Shown here one piece after another: positions 32,461 through 43,500 of a stretch of 64,000 nt of DNA. The stretch is from Halichoerus grypus. Its lineage: Eukaryota > Chordata > Mammalia > Carnivora > Phocidae. Made by a program: the position numbers and the translations under genes. Location: assembly GCF_964656455.1 (NCBI RefSeq), contig NC_135726.1, forward strand, positions 3,048,001 to 3,112,000, read 5' to 3'. The notes under the pieces are model-generated. The model ran no database searches. It worked only from the letters and a program-made list of their open reading frames with translations, and was not told the DNA's origin. Position 1 is the stretch's first letter. Each line of letters begins with the position of its first letter.

Positions 32461-32869
32461 TTGACTCCCATGACATGGATGGAGTCATAGAGCCACACAT
32501 CAGGTCAACCCCATTAGAATGCCATGTGCAGATTGAAGTTCTGACATCACTTCCTCCGAGACGGTTCTGTGGCTTCATTCTCTCCTTGCCCCAGCAGGAG
32601 ATGCCGCTTTGCTTCGGGTAGCTGCATGGCCGGGGGCCACTCTCCCTCCCTCCAGCTCCATTTCCTCGTCCACACAAGGGTGAGGCCGGGACTGTGCTGT
32701 CCTCTCCTGAGGCTTCTCAAAGATCCTGGGGCCCTTCCTTTTCTCAATGAAGCCATGAGCCTCTCCTCGTATTTATTTAAATGAATGAAGTGAGGTGACA
32801 TGCTGTGCACCGGTCAGCGTCCTCTCCCCACATCAAGGAGAGAAACGGGACCAGGAAGGATAAAACCAG
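32461..32869. other. No recognised feature
   Basis: Unique sequence. Confidence 0.4.
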
Positions 32870-33015
32870 TGTTAACGAGGAATTACTTCTGGGAGGTGGG
32901 ATTTCAGACAATTTTAATTGCATTCCTCACGCCTTTTTTGTTTAGCATTTTACCAGTTTTCAATCGTGAAGATATATCCCTTTTCTAATCAGACCAAAGA
33001 TGAATTTTATTTTAA
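32870..33015 (+). repeat. L1 3' UTR fragment
   Basis: 'cttctgggaggtgggatttc', then 'agacaattttaattgcattc' and 'gtttagcattttaccagttt' follow the L1M 3' UTR block with 'ctctgggaggtgggatta' and 'attttctacaatgagcatgt' in the consensus. Confidence 0.6.
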
Positions 33016-33557
33016 AGGGAGAAAGAATTAAAAACAGAAGTGACCGGGCCATGGAAGCTGGCAGGAGGTAGGGAGATGGAGGGGATGTTCCTCATGAGGA
33101 ACACTACAATGTTGGCGCCGTCTTTGTCCTTTGGAATTTCAGTCCGTGGTACTTTAAAATGGCCATGCTCGTGGGGTTTCCTTGCTGGGACATTGAAGAA
33201 GCTGCCAAACTCCAGAATGGCCCGGCAGACAGAAATAGATGAGGCACCCCAACTACGATTGTCAGTTTCCCAGTGATAAAGGCTTCTGGAAATGCACATC
33301 ACAGACCCTGAGCGGGCCGCTCCAAGGCTGTCCACACCAGACACTGCGCACCGATCCACTCTCCTCCCGCCGAGCCCAGGCGAAGCTGCGTGCTGCTTCT
33401 CAGAAGCCGCCCCAGTGAGCTGAGCTGGCATAGCGGATGAGACCTGGATGCCCCCAGAGCCTCGGGGGGGCCCCACACTTGAGGGGCCCATGCCCAGCTG
33501 GGATGAGGTGGGGAGCCCCAGAGCCAAGAGCAAGCGGACCTGTTTCATGGACTAGAG
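33016..33557 (-). other. Open 178-codon frame of unknown meaning
   Basis: A minus-strand frame (33,548 down to 33,012) begins with a hydrophobic N-terminus (MKQVRLLLALGLPTSS), but its end runs into an L1 3' end. I recognise no domain. The sequence is otherwise unique, so an old exon or pseudogene piece cannot be excluded. A chance frame is more likely. Confidence 0.15.
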
Positions 33558-33712
33558 CAGAGTTCTCAGACTGGAATGAGAATCACCGATGTGGACCCTG
33601 TTCCCAACGCTGCAGGTCCAAGGGGCCTGAGAACCTGCATTTCTAACAAGTTCCCAGGGGATGTGGATGCTGCTGGCTCCGGGACCCCACTTTGAGAATG
33701 ACCAGATTAGAG
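33558..33712 (-). mobile_element. MER5A (hAT MITE)
   Basis: 'gcagagttctcagactggaa', 'cctgagaacctgcatttcta', 'acaagttcccaggggatgtg' and 'gggaccccactttgagaatg' give a nearly complete MER5A in the opposite orientation to those at 15,275 and 25,045. Confidence 0.85.
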
Positions 33713-33750
33713 CAAGAAAAACCCAGAATCTGTCACTGAGGTCGATTAGA

Positions 33751-33912
33751 AGCCAGAGGTTCTCGACATTAACTGCATCCGACCTGACTCCCAACCCCCA
33801 TCCCCACCCCTGAGATTTTGACCTGGTTGGTTTGCGGTGGGGTCAATATGGATATTTCTTTGAAACCTCCTCAAGCATTCGGACGTGCAACTAGAGCTGA
33901 AAACCAGTGCTA
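33751..33912. mobile_element. MER5-type hAT MITE (MER5B-like)
   Basis: 'agccagaggttctcgacatt' at one end and 'gagctgaaaaccagtgctac' at the other match the paired ends of MER5B-type elements, with a diverged centre. It lies only about 40 bases from another MER5A, a common clustering for this family. Confidence 0.6.
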
Positions 33913-34296
33913 CAGACCTTTCCAAATGTTAGATTTCTGTGCCCTTTACTTCTTGCTCCTTAAATGTCCATTTTCCTTTCTATTTATTTACTTATTTATT
34001 TGGGAGGGTGATATAAATTAGTTATAATTGTTCATGGCTGTAACTTTAGCTCCAAAGATGGAGGTTGGTGGTTGACATTTAATTACTTACTGAATGACCC
34101 ATTTCTCTCATGAGTGACACAGGAGTCCTAAAGTGGATCTAATAGGATCTACTGGATCTCGTGAGGACTGCTGAGGTCACAGCCATGAAGTCTGAAGAAA
34201 GAGTGCAATCTTGTAAATCTAGAATATGCTGTTTGTTCCAAGAATAAGGTGGATAAACCAGCCATATCGAAACCCTGATTATAACAAATGTAATGA
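33913..34296. other. No recognised feature
   Basis: AT-rich sequence with a TTTA/TTAT simple run near 33,981-34,001. Nothing named. Confidence 0.4.
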
Positions 34297-34361
34297 TGGG
34301 GGAAGGGAGGGAGGGAGGAAGGAAGGAAGGAGGGAGGGAGGGAGGGAGAAGGAAGGAAGGA
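34297..34361. repeat. GGGA/GGAA microsatellite
   Basis: About 65 bases of GGGA and GGAA units on the plus strand, with blocks carrying at least four G3 tracts. Potential G-quadruplex. The Gly/Arg-rich frames are artefacts. Confidence 0.9.
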
Positions 34362-35339
34362 CTTTGATTCTGAAGCCCAGGTACTCTCCGGAAAACCAGG
34401 CCAAAGGGAGCCCTGCCTCCGAGTAGAGCCGAGCTCCAGGAGCCAGAGCCCCTGGTCCAAGGGTAGAGCCTGCACAGGAGGTCCCCAGGACATCATTCCT
34501 GGCTTGGGGGAAATGGACGGGGGCTTTGGGCAGCACCCTGGGAACCTGCGGCCACTGCAGGCACCCGAAGTCACAGTGTGTGGCCTGGGAGCCGCAGGGC
34601 TTCTTGTGATTTTTTTGCGGACCCCGGGGATCCAGGGGGCTGAGGTTGCTGGGTGAGGGGCTTTGGGCACCAAGAGATGCTACTGTGCTTCTTCGTTCTC
34701 GCCCTGTAAACTACCTGCGTCCCGGGACTGCTGTGCACCCCAAACCCCAGGGGGCCAAGATCCTCCTCGGGGAAGTGTGCCCAGGCCAGGGGGGGCAGGC
34801 GGGGGGGGGTTGGCAAGATCCACAGACCAACCCCAAGGCCACACCAGATTGCAGGGCTGTTTTTTAAACGATACCAAGCTTTGCACAAGGGCCTTGGCAT
34901 GCAGGCTCCTCCTCCCATGGGGCATCTCTGCAAGCGGGGATCGGGGGGGCGGGGAACTGCTCCATCCCAATCAGTTTCTGGGATTGAGTCGTCTTTCTCT
35001 AAATAAGTAAATTAGCTCTAATACCCTTATTTGCTATCAACCTTATAAACCTAACGCAAACCAGATGGGCCTGGCTTCCCGAGCCCCCCACGCTGCATGG
35101 CCCAGCCTCCTCGGGTCGGCCCTTGGCTGACTGGCTTCCTTAGCCCCTGCACCCCCTCCTCATCCCTACATAAACAGCCCCTCCGAAAGGAGAGCATGTT
35201 TGGATTGCTGCCCATGCCAGAGGCTTCCTGGGGTCCTCCCAGATCTTCCTGGGGAGCAAGCTCAGGAGCCATACAGAGATGACTCATTTTCAGGGTCAGC
35301 CCCAACCACACCTTTGGTTCCCCATCTCATAATTTATTA
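34362..35339. other. No recognised feature
   Basis: GC-rich unique DNA, no exon or repeat recognised. Confidence 0.4.
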
Positions 35340-35511
35340 TTTTCAATAAGAAAGCATGGATGATCTTTCTTCCTCGTTGTCAGAAGTGATGTTTCCATTT
35401 CTGGAACTTTAGAAAAGACAAATATAAAAAAGAAAATGTAAAATCGCCTATAACCTGTCTACAGGGATGGTTAATGCTCTGGGAACCAGCCTCCCAGACT
35501 TTTATCTGGAA
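35340..35511. repeat. Possible ancient LINE fragment
   Basis: 'gacaaatataaaaaagaaaa' followed by 'tgtaaaatcgcctataacct' resembles a common dispersed phrase ('aaaatcacccataatcccac') seen in old LINE-derived repeats. Too short and diverged to place. Confidence 0.3.
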
Positions 35512-35741
35512 CAGAGGTCAACACACTTTTCCTGTAAAAGGACAGTTAGTGAACATTGGAAGTTTTGTGGGTGATACGGTCTCTGTCTGAGGTCTGCTGC
35601 CATAGCATAAAAACAGCCATAGACAACATGTCCACGAGTGGACGGGCTATGTACCAATAAAACTTTACCAACAAAACAAAACAGAAACAGGTGCTGGGCC
35701 ACATTCAGCCCACGCGCCGTAATCCACTGACTCCCCGTCTG
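35512..35741 (+). mobile_element. hAT-type DNA transposon, near complete
   Basis: A common non-autonomous element: 'cagaggtcaacacacttttc', 'ctgtaaaaggacagttagtg', 'atacggtctctgtctgaggt', 'aatccactgactccccgtct'. The two ends are inverted relative to each other. It lies directly before a second hAT copy at 35,763. The family name is uncertain. Confidence 0.65.
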
Positions 35742-35762
35742 TACAACAGAAATAAAGTCTGG

Positions 35763-36062
35763 GCCACATACGTAGTTTGACATTCTCCCACTCGTCATAT
35801 CAGAAAAAGTGAAAAGAAACAGGTGGAATTTGCATCTGTACTGTACTTTATTTAACCCAATCTATATGAAACATTAACATGAAATAATACTAACAAATTA
35901 CCAATGAGAAATTTTACGTTTTTTTTTTTTTTTTTTTTTGGTACCAACTCTTCAAAATCCAGACTTTATTTTTACCCTGATAGCACATCTCAGTGTGGGG
36001 GAGTCACATTCCCGATGCTGGGGAGCCACGTGTGGCTAGTGGCCACCGCAGTGGGCAGCGTG
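35763..36062 (+). mobile_element. hAT-type DNA transposon with 21-T run
   Basis: Same family as 5,340-5,475, longer and in opposite orientation: 'aaagaaacaggtggaatttg', 'atttaacccaatctatatga', 'tagcacatctcagtgtgggg', 'acgtgtggctagtggccacc'. A run of 21 T residues (35,919-35,939) sits where the consensus has a shorter T stretch. Confidence 0.7.
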
Positions 36063-36094
36063 TGTCTGTGCTTCACTTTACCTCCTACCACTTG

Positions 36095-36290
36095 TCTTAC
36101 AAGATGGCGCCCTGTGCCCACTGCACGCGTGGCCATGACCAGCTACTTGACCTCTCTGTATCCTACCTTCCCTGTTTGTCGAGTGAAGATTGCAATGCCT
36201 GTCTCATAATGTTGTGTAAGAATTATATGAGGAAACGCTCACAGGTCCCGCCTGGGGTCTGGAAAACAGCAGACACCCAGTAAGTGCAAA
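36095..36290 (+). repeat. MIR SINE
   Basis: 'agctacttgacctctctgta', 'tcctaccttccctgtttgtc', 'taatgttgtgtaagaattat', 'atgaggaaacgctcacaggt', 'acacccagtaagtgc' follow sense MIR closely. Confidence 0.75.
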
Positions 36291-36384
36291 GTCTTGGGTT
36301 AGCTGTCAGCACGAAGGCACAGCCACGGAAAGGCATTCTTCTTGTCCGCTTTCCCATCACCCCCACCACCAAAACGGCAGGGGC

Positions 36385-36490
36385 CTTTTGAAGTCAGCCA
36401 TCCAGCCCACCTCCCCCCACCAAAGTAGGGAGAGGCCAGCCTGAGGCCCAGAGAAGTTAAGAGACTTATCCAAAGTCACTCAGCCAGAAA
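36385..36490 (-). repeat. MIR SINE fragment
   Basis: 'gcctgaggcccagagaagtt' and 'aagagacttatccaaagtca' then 'ctcagccagaaaggcc' follow antisense MIR. Confidence 0.65.
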
Positions 36491-36534
36491 GGCCTAGAAG
36501 CCATTAGTAGTAATGGGCACCTGAAGTATTTTAA

Positions 36535-37111
36535 AAATGTCATTTTTTATTCACCAAAAATTCAATGAGTTTGAAAAGTAATGAATGTGATTTACCACAT
36601 CAATAGGTTAAACAAGAAAAACCATAATAATCTTAGTAGACACAGAAAAAGCATTTGACAGAACGCATCATTTATTCATGACCAGAAAGAAACTCCCAGG
36701 AAACTAGGAATACAGGACACTTCCTGACCCTAATCAAAGTCCCTTCAAAACCCTACAGCTAACATCAGACTTGCTGATGAGAGCCTGAACGCTGGTCCTC
36801 CAAGAGCTGAAACACGGCAAGGATGTCCTCTCCCAACGCCCTCCTTCACATCCCACTGGAAGTTCTAGCCATGCAGTCAGGTAAGAAATAAGAAATAAAG
36901 GGCATGCAGATCAGAAAGGGAAAAATAAAATTGTCCTTTATTTGCAGGTGACATGATTATCTATTTAGAAGAATCCCAGAGAATCTTTTTTTTTTTTAAG
37001 TTTTAGAATAAATAAATGAGCTTAGCAAGGTCACGAGACACAAGGTCAAGATGTATAAAGAACTGACACATACCTCACCCTTTACCCAAAAAGTACTCAA
37101 AGTGGATCATG
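36535..37111 (+). repeat. Old L1 ORF2, RT domain part, first half
   Basis: Ordered L1 ORF2 blocks: 'cacagaaaaagcatttgaca', 'caggaaactaggaatacagg', 'accctacagctaacatcaga', 'ggcaaggatgtcctctccca', 'tttgcaggtgacatgattat'. The last encodes a FAGD where active L1 has FADD, so a catalytic aspartate is lost. The copy breaks off at 37,111 and resumes after an insertion. Confidence 0.88.
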
Positions 37112-37480
37112 AATGCCCCACCCTAAGAGTTATAGCAATAAGAGACACTGAATCTATTTTTGTTTGAGGTCTTTTACCCCATAATATGAAATGAGTAAGG
37201 CAGTTGATAAATTTTACCCCGAACACTGGTGCATGGAGGTATGTTGTCCTCTCTGTTTTCAGCAGTGATCATTTTAATGGCCTAAAGAAAGCTGGAATTA
37301 TCCTGAAGCTAAGAGTAAATGTTTCTTTAATTGACTTCGTTCTCTGGCACCAATAGCATCTGTGTATATCATCTCTCTATATATCTGAACCAAGTTGTGT
37401 GCAGAGAAGTTGATGTAACTATATTTACAGAAAACAATTTTTACAGTTAAAATTCACATTTTAAGATTTTTTAAAAAAGG
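37112..37480 (+). mobile_element. Retrocopy-like insertion inside L1
   Basis: About 370 bases that do not match L1 or any repeat I know interrupt the L1. They end in an A-rich segment ('gattttttaaaaaa') and are flanked by the duplicated word 'ggatcat' (about 37,104-37,110 and 37,479-37,485). This is the layout of L1-mediated retrotransposition of a cellular transcript. The inserted sequence is AT-rich, with stops in all frames, like a 3' UTR. Source gene unknown. Confidence 0.5.
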
Positions 37481-37485
37481 ATCAT

Positions 37486-38680
37486 TAACCTAAACAACTT
37501 TACATAAGATGTAAAACTCTAAAGTTTCTAGGAAAAAAAATGTGTTAAAATCTACATCACCTTGTGTTTGGCAGTGTGTTTAGATATGGCACCAAGAAAA
37601 TCCATGAAAGAACAAAATTAGTAAATTGTACTTTATCAAAATTAAAAACATTTCCTTTGTTAATGACACTGTTAAAAGAATGAAAATACAAACAAGAGAC
37701 TTGGAAAAAATATTTCCAAATCAGATATCTGATAAAAAAAAGAGGACGTGTATCCAGAATATATAAAGAGCTCTTACAACTCAACAATAAGAAAACAGAC
37801 CAATTAAAAATGAGCAAAAGATCTGAACAGACACTTCACCAAAGAAGATATATGGATGACAGAGAAGCATATGAAAAAATACCCAACATCACTTGTCATT
37901 AGGGAGATGCAAATTAAAACCATAGTGAGATATCGCTACACACCTGTTAGAATGGCTAAAATCCAAAAACCCGGTGGGAATTCTCATTCCTTGCTGACAC
38001 CGCAAAATGGTTGAGTCAGCTTTGAAGACAGTTTGGCAGTTTCTTATAAAGTTAAACGTACGCTCACTATATTGAACTGAAAACTCTTGTTTACACAAAA
38101 TCATTCATGTGAATGTTTATAGCAACTTTATTTGCCGAAAACCGGACACAACCAAGATGTCCTTCAACAGACAGGAGGATGGACAAACTATAGGACATCC
38201 ATACAATGGAATACCACTCAGAATAAAAAGGAATGTGTCTGTCATCGCTTCACACCACGGGAATCACCTAAGTGCGTTTTGCTAAGTTTAAGAAATCAGA
38301 TTCGAAAGCCTACATATAATATATGCCATTTCTAGGACAGTCTGGAAAACAGAAAAGTGGTTGCAGGGGATTGGGGATGGAGCAGTAATGCGTTACAGAG
38401 GGGACATGCTCAGGAATTCTGAGGGTGCTGGAGCTGCTCTGTGGGGCACTGGGCGATGCCAGATAAAAAACGTTCATGGGGAAACGGGTGAAGTCTGAAT
38501 GGAGTCCATAGCTGAGTTGATGATAATGTACCAGTGCGAATCCCGTTGTTTTGATCGATGTCTTAGGGCTGTGAAAGGTGACAGCGCTCGGGGACACAGT
38601 GAAAAGTACACGGGAACTCTCTCTATTACTCTTTGCAACTTTCCTGTCCATCTACAATTGCTCCAGAATAAAAGGGCTCC
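37486..38680 (+). repeat. Old L1 ORF2 C-terminus and 3' UTR, second half
   Basis: Resumes L1 in register: 'taaaactctaaagtttctag', 'gtattctttatcaaaat' type phrase at about 37,631, 'agagctcttacaactcaaca', 'caccaaagaagatatatgga', 'tacacacctgttagaatggc', 'ccatacaatggaataccact', 'gctctgtggggcactgggcg', ending at 'ccagaataaaaggg'. Many stops, inert. Confidence 0.88.
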
Positions 38681-39039
38681 CTGATGAGCTCTCTCAGTCA
38701 TCCCTGAGACTGTCCGTCCTCCCTCCGGTGTTCCGCCTGCTTCCACGGGTCTCATCCACCTGTCCTCATCCAAACATGGCCACAGAAGAGAGAAACAAGA
38801 AACAAGACCCCATTCTTACCATTTACGGAGGAGGGGCTGGGGTGCCCAGGGATGGTGAGGGGCTTGCCCCATGTCTCAAAGGACGGAAGCACTGGTGCTG
38901 CTGGTTCCTGGCTGGTGCTCGCCGCACTGCCCGCGGGGCACTCCCCAATCCCCTGTGTTCACACACGGGCAATGCAGCACTCAGTGCTCTTCACACCACA
39001 CGCCAGCCCCCTCCATCCTGTGGCACGTGGACAGTGGGG
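38681..39039. other. No recognised feature
   Basis: Unique GC-rich sequence with a weak antisense MIR-like phrase near 38,815-38,880. Confidence 0.35.
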
Positions 39040-39370
39040 TGGCACTTCGACCCCCTTGTGCTTGGATGGGTCACATGACTCGTTCTGGCTGCCACATTGT
39101 GGGCAAAAGTGATGTGCGTCCTTCCAGGTGGGACACCCCCAGGCTCCCACCTCCCTCAGGCATGGGGGCTGGCCACAGTCCAGGGGGTGGCTGCTCCGCC
39201 AGCCGGGGGCGCTGCGGGACCACAGGGAGAAGGGCGCCTGTCTCGCATGGGGTGCGTGGACGTCGGAGGGGGCTGGTTTGCAGGAAGCCACGGTGAAGCC
39301 ACTTCCGTTGCAGCAGGACCCAGCCTGAGGGGAGGACCTCCAGGCCACATCGGCTTGGGAAATCGGGTCG
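39040..39370 (+). repeat. LTR-like dispersed repeat (family of 3,390)
   Basis: 'tcacatgactcgttctggct', 'gggcaaaagtgatgtgcgtc' and 'gaagccacttccgttgcagc' follow the family consensus ('cttccgggcagaagctt' type). GC-rich and diverged. A near-CTCF word lies inside at 39,199-39,211, one position off the consensus. Confidence 0.45.
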
Positions 39371-40239
39371 TGCCGTCTTGACACCGGCTCTTTCCTCATT
39401 CCCCGTGCGTGGGCCCGGCCCTCCCCGGTGAGGTAGGGGCAGGGAGAGGAGTGTCGGCCGCCAACCGGCCAGAACGCTGGGATCCTTTCGGGACAGAGCT
39501 GTGCATCACGCCAGCCCGCGTTCCTCCACCATGATGACAGTGAATGCAGTGAGCAAGACACGGCGCCACAGTTCACAGTCCACACCGACATCAGCCAGCT
39601 CCGTGGAAGCAATGGCAGGTCTGCAGCATAGCGAGAGGCCCCCTGGGCTTATTCTTCACCTGGGACACAAGCCTCCCCCAGCCCCCCGAGGGGGGCTAAC
39701 GGACCCCATGCGTCTCTCCCCTAATTCCCCATTTATGTCATTGCCGAATGGGTCCGTCAATGAAACAGCAGAGCCACGAAGGTGGGGAGGTCCCTCTGCC
39801 AGCTGGCTGGGTGCAAGGTGGCCAGGATTTCAGAGTCCCCTGGGCCCCAAACGCCACCTGGCTGGACTCCCCTGGGACTTGGCACCCATTACTATAGGTG
39901 GGAGATGCAAAACCAGCTCAGTCCCGTTTTCTCTCCTAAATTCATAACAGTGCCTTATAACCCACTCACTCTATTCCTCCTGACTCGTCCTGAAACTTGC
40001 CCCACCCCAAATATCCCGTCGACAGAGGTTATGGGTCCCACAGACGTGTTCAAGAGTTCCCTGGCCGCCCGGCTTCCCAGATCCCAGCTGAGCTGGGGGG
40101 GGAACGGGACTCTCCAACAGAGACATGAGAAGAAAGCGTGCAGGTTGCCCAAACACTGACCGCAAACAGGGTTTTCCACAAAGCCTTTTAGGGGATGTGA
40201 GGGTTTGGGGTGAGGCCTCATGGAGCTCCCGAGTGGTCC
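39371..40239. other. No recognised feature
   Basis: GC-rich unique DNA without exon-like signal. Confidence 0.4.
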
Positions 40240-40345
40240 TCTAAGGGGTCATGTTATCAGTCCCGTTTTGCAGGTAAGAACATCGAAACCTGGAGAAGGT
40301 GAGAGATGCGGTTTGTTCGAGGCCATAGGTGGTGAAACCAGAGCT
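40240..40345 (-). repeat. MIR SINE fragment
   Basis: 'gtcccgttttgcaggtaaga', 'acatcgaaacctggagaagg' and 'gaggccataggtggtgaaac' follow antisense MIR, diverged. Confidence 0.5.
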
Positions 40346-41399
40346 CCACATGCACTCCCCCCAACCCAGGTCCTAACTTTGAACAAACAGCAGCCTCCCT
40401 GGGGCTCCGGTCTCCCTGGGGGCTGCCAAAGGCTGAGGGTGGGTGGCAGGCAGGCGGCCAGGCTGCAGACAGATTTGTGCTCCTGCGACAGAGGACAGTC
40501 CGGCCCTCCGGGCTTGTCCGTGCCCCTGGCAGCCTGGCGTGAGGCCATGGCCTCACCCCAAATGCAGCACCATTCCTGGACTGGAGCACCCCAAACCTGC
40601 CAGGACCCCCAGTATTTCTGCTCTGGCCAGCCCGCCCGGGCAGGGATACTGAGCAATGGGGGTGGGGAGGGGGGATTGAGGAATTAACACTCGCTTCCCT
40701 CTGGGTGGAAAGACCCCCATCAGACCTGCTCTGGAAGCCCACCATGGTTGGTGGGGGGTTGGGCAGGGAGGGGGCATGAGTTGCAGACAGAGGCGGCATT
40801 CTCCAGACCGCAAAGTTGGAAGTGAGCGAACAGGCCTCAGTGTCCTCGACTATGGAACGGGGCGAGGGGCAGCCCGTCCTCGGGGCGGGGGGTGGGGGGG
40901 CACATGAGCACAAATGAGGTCATAAATGCACAGCTCTCAGAAGGACTCAGGGCCCAGAGCTGCTCGGTGCCTGATCAGCACGGTGATTATTTCTGCGTCG
41001 TCTTGACGGCTGTCCTCCCAGGAGTGTGACAGCAACACACCCACATGTGTGTGTGTGCCTGGCACCGCGCTAGAGACTTCCTAGAGTGCTCGGCACACTT
41101 GGTCCCCACTCCTGCTGCCCAGTAGGAATGAAGACCGCGGTTGCAAGTGAGGAAACAGACTCCAGAGGACAAGGCTGCTGGGCCTCACGCTGCCGGCCTC
41201 CCTGTGGGCCTCCCCAACCTGACCTCCGCTCCGAAGCTGCCTCGTGACTCTTGCAAAATGGGCTACGTGAGGAGGAGAGATTCAGGAGAAGCCCAGGCCT
41301 CCCCACCTCCAACATCTGCGCACATCCCCTGGGAGGCCGAGGAGGCCATCTGGGGAGAAGCGACAGGCCGGATGCATGAAATGAGCCAGCGTCCCTGGG
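40346..41399. other. No recognised feature
   Basis: GC-rich unique DNA with a short CA/TG run near 41,047-41,059. Long overlapping minus-strand frames (up to 218 codons) show no domain and reflect high GC. Confidence 0.4.
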
Positions 41400-41520
41400 A
41401 CCCAGGCCCCGTCACCTGCTGCCGGTGGCCTTGGCAGGGCTTAGAGGGCCTGGGTTCAGCTGCCTCCTCTTGCGTGGAGGGTGAGGGTCGTTCTGAGGAT
41501 TAAGAGTTTGAGCAAAGAGT
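41400..41520 (+). repeat. MIR SINE fragment, weak
   Basis: 'ggcctgggttcagctgcctc' and 'gttctgaggattaagagttt' resemble sense MIR. Low identity. Confidence 0.35.
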
Positions 41521-41524
41521 GCTT

Positions 41525-41960
41525 GGCCCATGTTGTGGGCTCGTGGCCCCCAAAGATACGAGTCCACGTCCTCACCCCCAGAGCCTGTGGATGTGACCTT
41601 ATCTGAAGAAAGGGTCTTTGTGATTAAGTTAAAGATCCTGAGATGAGATCATCCTGAAAGATTCGGGTGGACCATAAATCCAATGACGGGTCCTTAGCAG
41701 GACGGAGGGATAGTTGAGACACAGATTGAAGACAGGCCATGTGAGGAGGGAGGCAGAGGTGGAGGGACTCGGCCACAGCCGGGGGACGCCTGGAGCCCCC
41801 AGCAGCTGGAAGGGGCAGGAAGGACCCTCCCCGGAGCCTCTGGAGGGAGCCCAGCCCTGCGACGCTGGGATTTCGGACCTCTGCCTTCCCGGCCCGGGAG
41901 AGAACAGGCTCCTGTGCTGTAAGCTTGCTGGTTTTGTTGCAGCAGCTGCAGGAGCACATG
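41525..41960 (+). repeat. MaLR/MLT1-like LTR
   Basis: 'gtggcccccaaagatacgag', 'tccacgtcctcacccccaga', 'gcctgtggatgtgaccttat', 'gaaagggtctttgtgattaa', 'gagatgagatcatcctgaaa' and 'ataaatccaatgacgggtcc' are ordered matches. The 3' end near 41,920 retains 'aagcttgctggttttgttgc'. Confidence 0.75.
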
Positions 41961-43374
41961 GGCACATGGCTCACACTCGAGTGTGTCTCGAGCACCCTCC
42001 CCAGGGCCCCCCCGGTCGGCACTTAGGGCGCAGCAGGGAACATCAGCAGCACTGTCGTGAATAACGCTACACAGTGATTATTCCTAGTCATCCTCATGCC
42101 TTTTAGCTCAACTCCCTCGTGGCCATGTCTAAAACAGAACAAACCTTAACCGGACGCTGGGGCAGCGGGAAGGGAACGCCAGAGCCCTGACCGACTCCGT
42201 TTCCCTCCCATCTGAGTCCGTCCTGAGGCCTCTGCATGGTTTGCAACCTGGGATTTAGGGATGGGCCTTTGGCTGCCCACACGAAGGCACCCAGGCGCTG
42301 GAAAGTGCGAGGCCTGTTTCCACGGAGCCACCTGGTCTAAGGATGCCTTAACCCGCAGGGGCGGGGTCCCAGCCAGGTAAGCCTGGATCCTCCGGGTCCA
42401 CGGAGAACTCTGCGGCTTCGAGCTTCATTGGCAGGATTCCAAGCTGCCCCTCGGGACCGGAGAGTTGGGTGACCGAGACCTTCAAGACCCCGCGAACTGG
42501 AGTTCCTCGTTAGCAAGGAGAGAACCAGGGAGGAGGCCATCATCCCTCCCCCTGAAGCCCTGCGGGCACTCACACCCCAGCGACCCTACCTCCCGGGCCT
42601 CAGCCTTCTGGTCTTGTCAATGGGCTTATTAGGAGCACGTCACATGCAAGTGCCTGCATGTCGGATCTTACCGTAACATCTGCATTAAATCGTGGCGCCT
42701 GCAAGGTGGACTCCAGCAATCTGTTCGAATTAGGGACATCCTGATTCCAAGCAGAGTCCACTAGCTTTTTACTCCCAGACGAAAATCGAGTCAGCCCTGC
42801 TGAACGTGAGCCCTGTGATCACAGGGAGGTGGCTTCGACAAAGGCTGGGCCAGCAGTGGCTGAGCCCACCCGCAGGCCACCCGCCACCAAGCCTGGTGGT
42901 GACTTAATCCATTCCACATGGAGCCCTGGTAGGCGCTGACCTTTGCCCATTAACCCCGAGACCCCGCTGCCCTGGCTTAGAACCACCGTCTGTCCGCGAT
43001 AACCTCCCCACCATAACTCAGCTGGCCTTGCCTGCAGAGATGGGTTGATAACGTGCCGAGATCCGGGGTCAAGTTAGTGGGGCTTGGCTGACAGCCCCGG
43101 GCCGAGGCTACTGCTCTGGACCACCTTCCCACCGCAAACCTGGAGGGGATCGCTGAGCAGTGCGGCGACTGCTGGCAGAGGGCGGCCAAATCCGCCCCAA
43201 AGAGGCTTCTCCTGGGCCTTGCAGCCCGGCCCAGGGGAAACAGCTGTGGCGTCTGCCCTGTTCCGATCTTTCAGACGCAAGTCATGGATGTGGACCCGGG
43301 GCCGTAAGAGAGAGCCCAGGGGGCAGGGAAGCCCAGAGCTTGCCCAGGAGGTGGCATGTGGGTGCAGACTTGGC
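41961..43374. other. No recognised feature
   Basis: 1.4 kb GC-rich unique DNA. No exon or repeat recognised apart from a faint MIR-like phrase near 42,600-42,700. Confidence 0.4.
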
Positions 43375-43500
43375 TTCCTGGTGGGGAACTGGCCTGGGTC
43401 CAAAGCCCACCTGGTTTGTGCCGCACTTGCCATGGGCAAGTCACATGCCCTCCCCGGACCTTGGTTTGCTCCTCAGTGAGAGGGAGCAAGGGATCTGGGG
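43375..43500 (+). repeat. MIR SINE core
   Basis: 'gcacttgccatgggcaagtc', 'acatgccctccccggacctt' and 'ggtttgctcctcagtgagag' follow the sense MIR core. Confidence 0.6.

Noticed and set aside
35919..35939. RNA polymerase III terminator or reversed A tail of a small insertion
   Set aside because: No pol III gene precedes it and I see no target duplication around it. It sits inside a hAT element that normally has a shorter T stretch.
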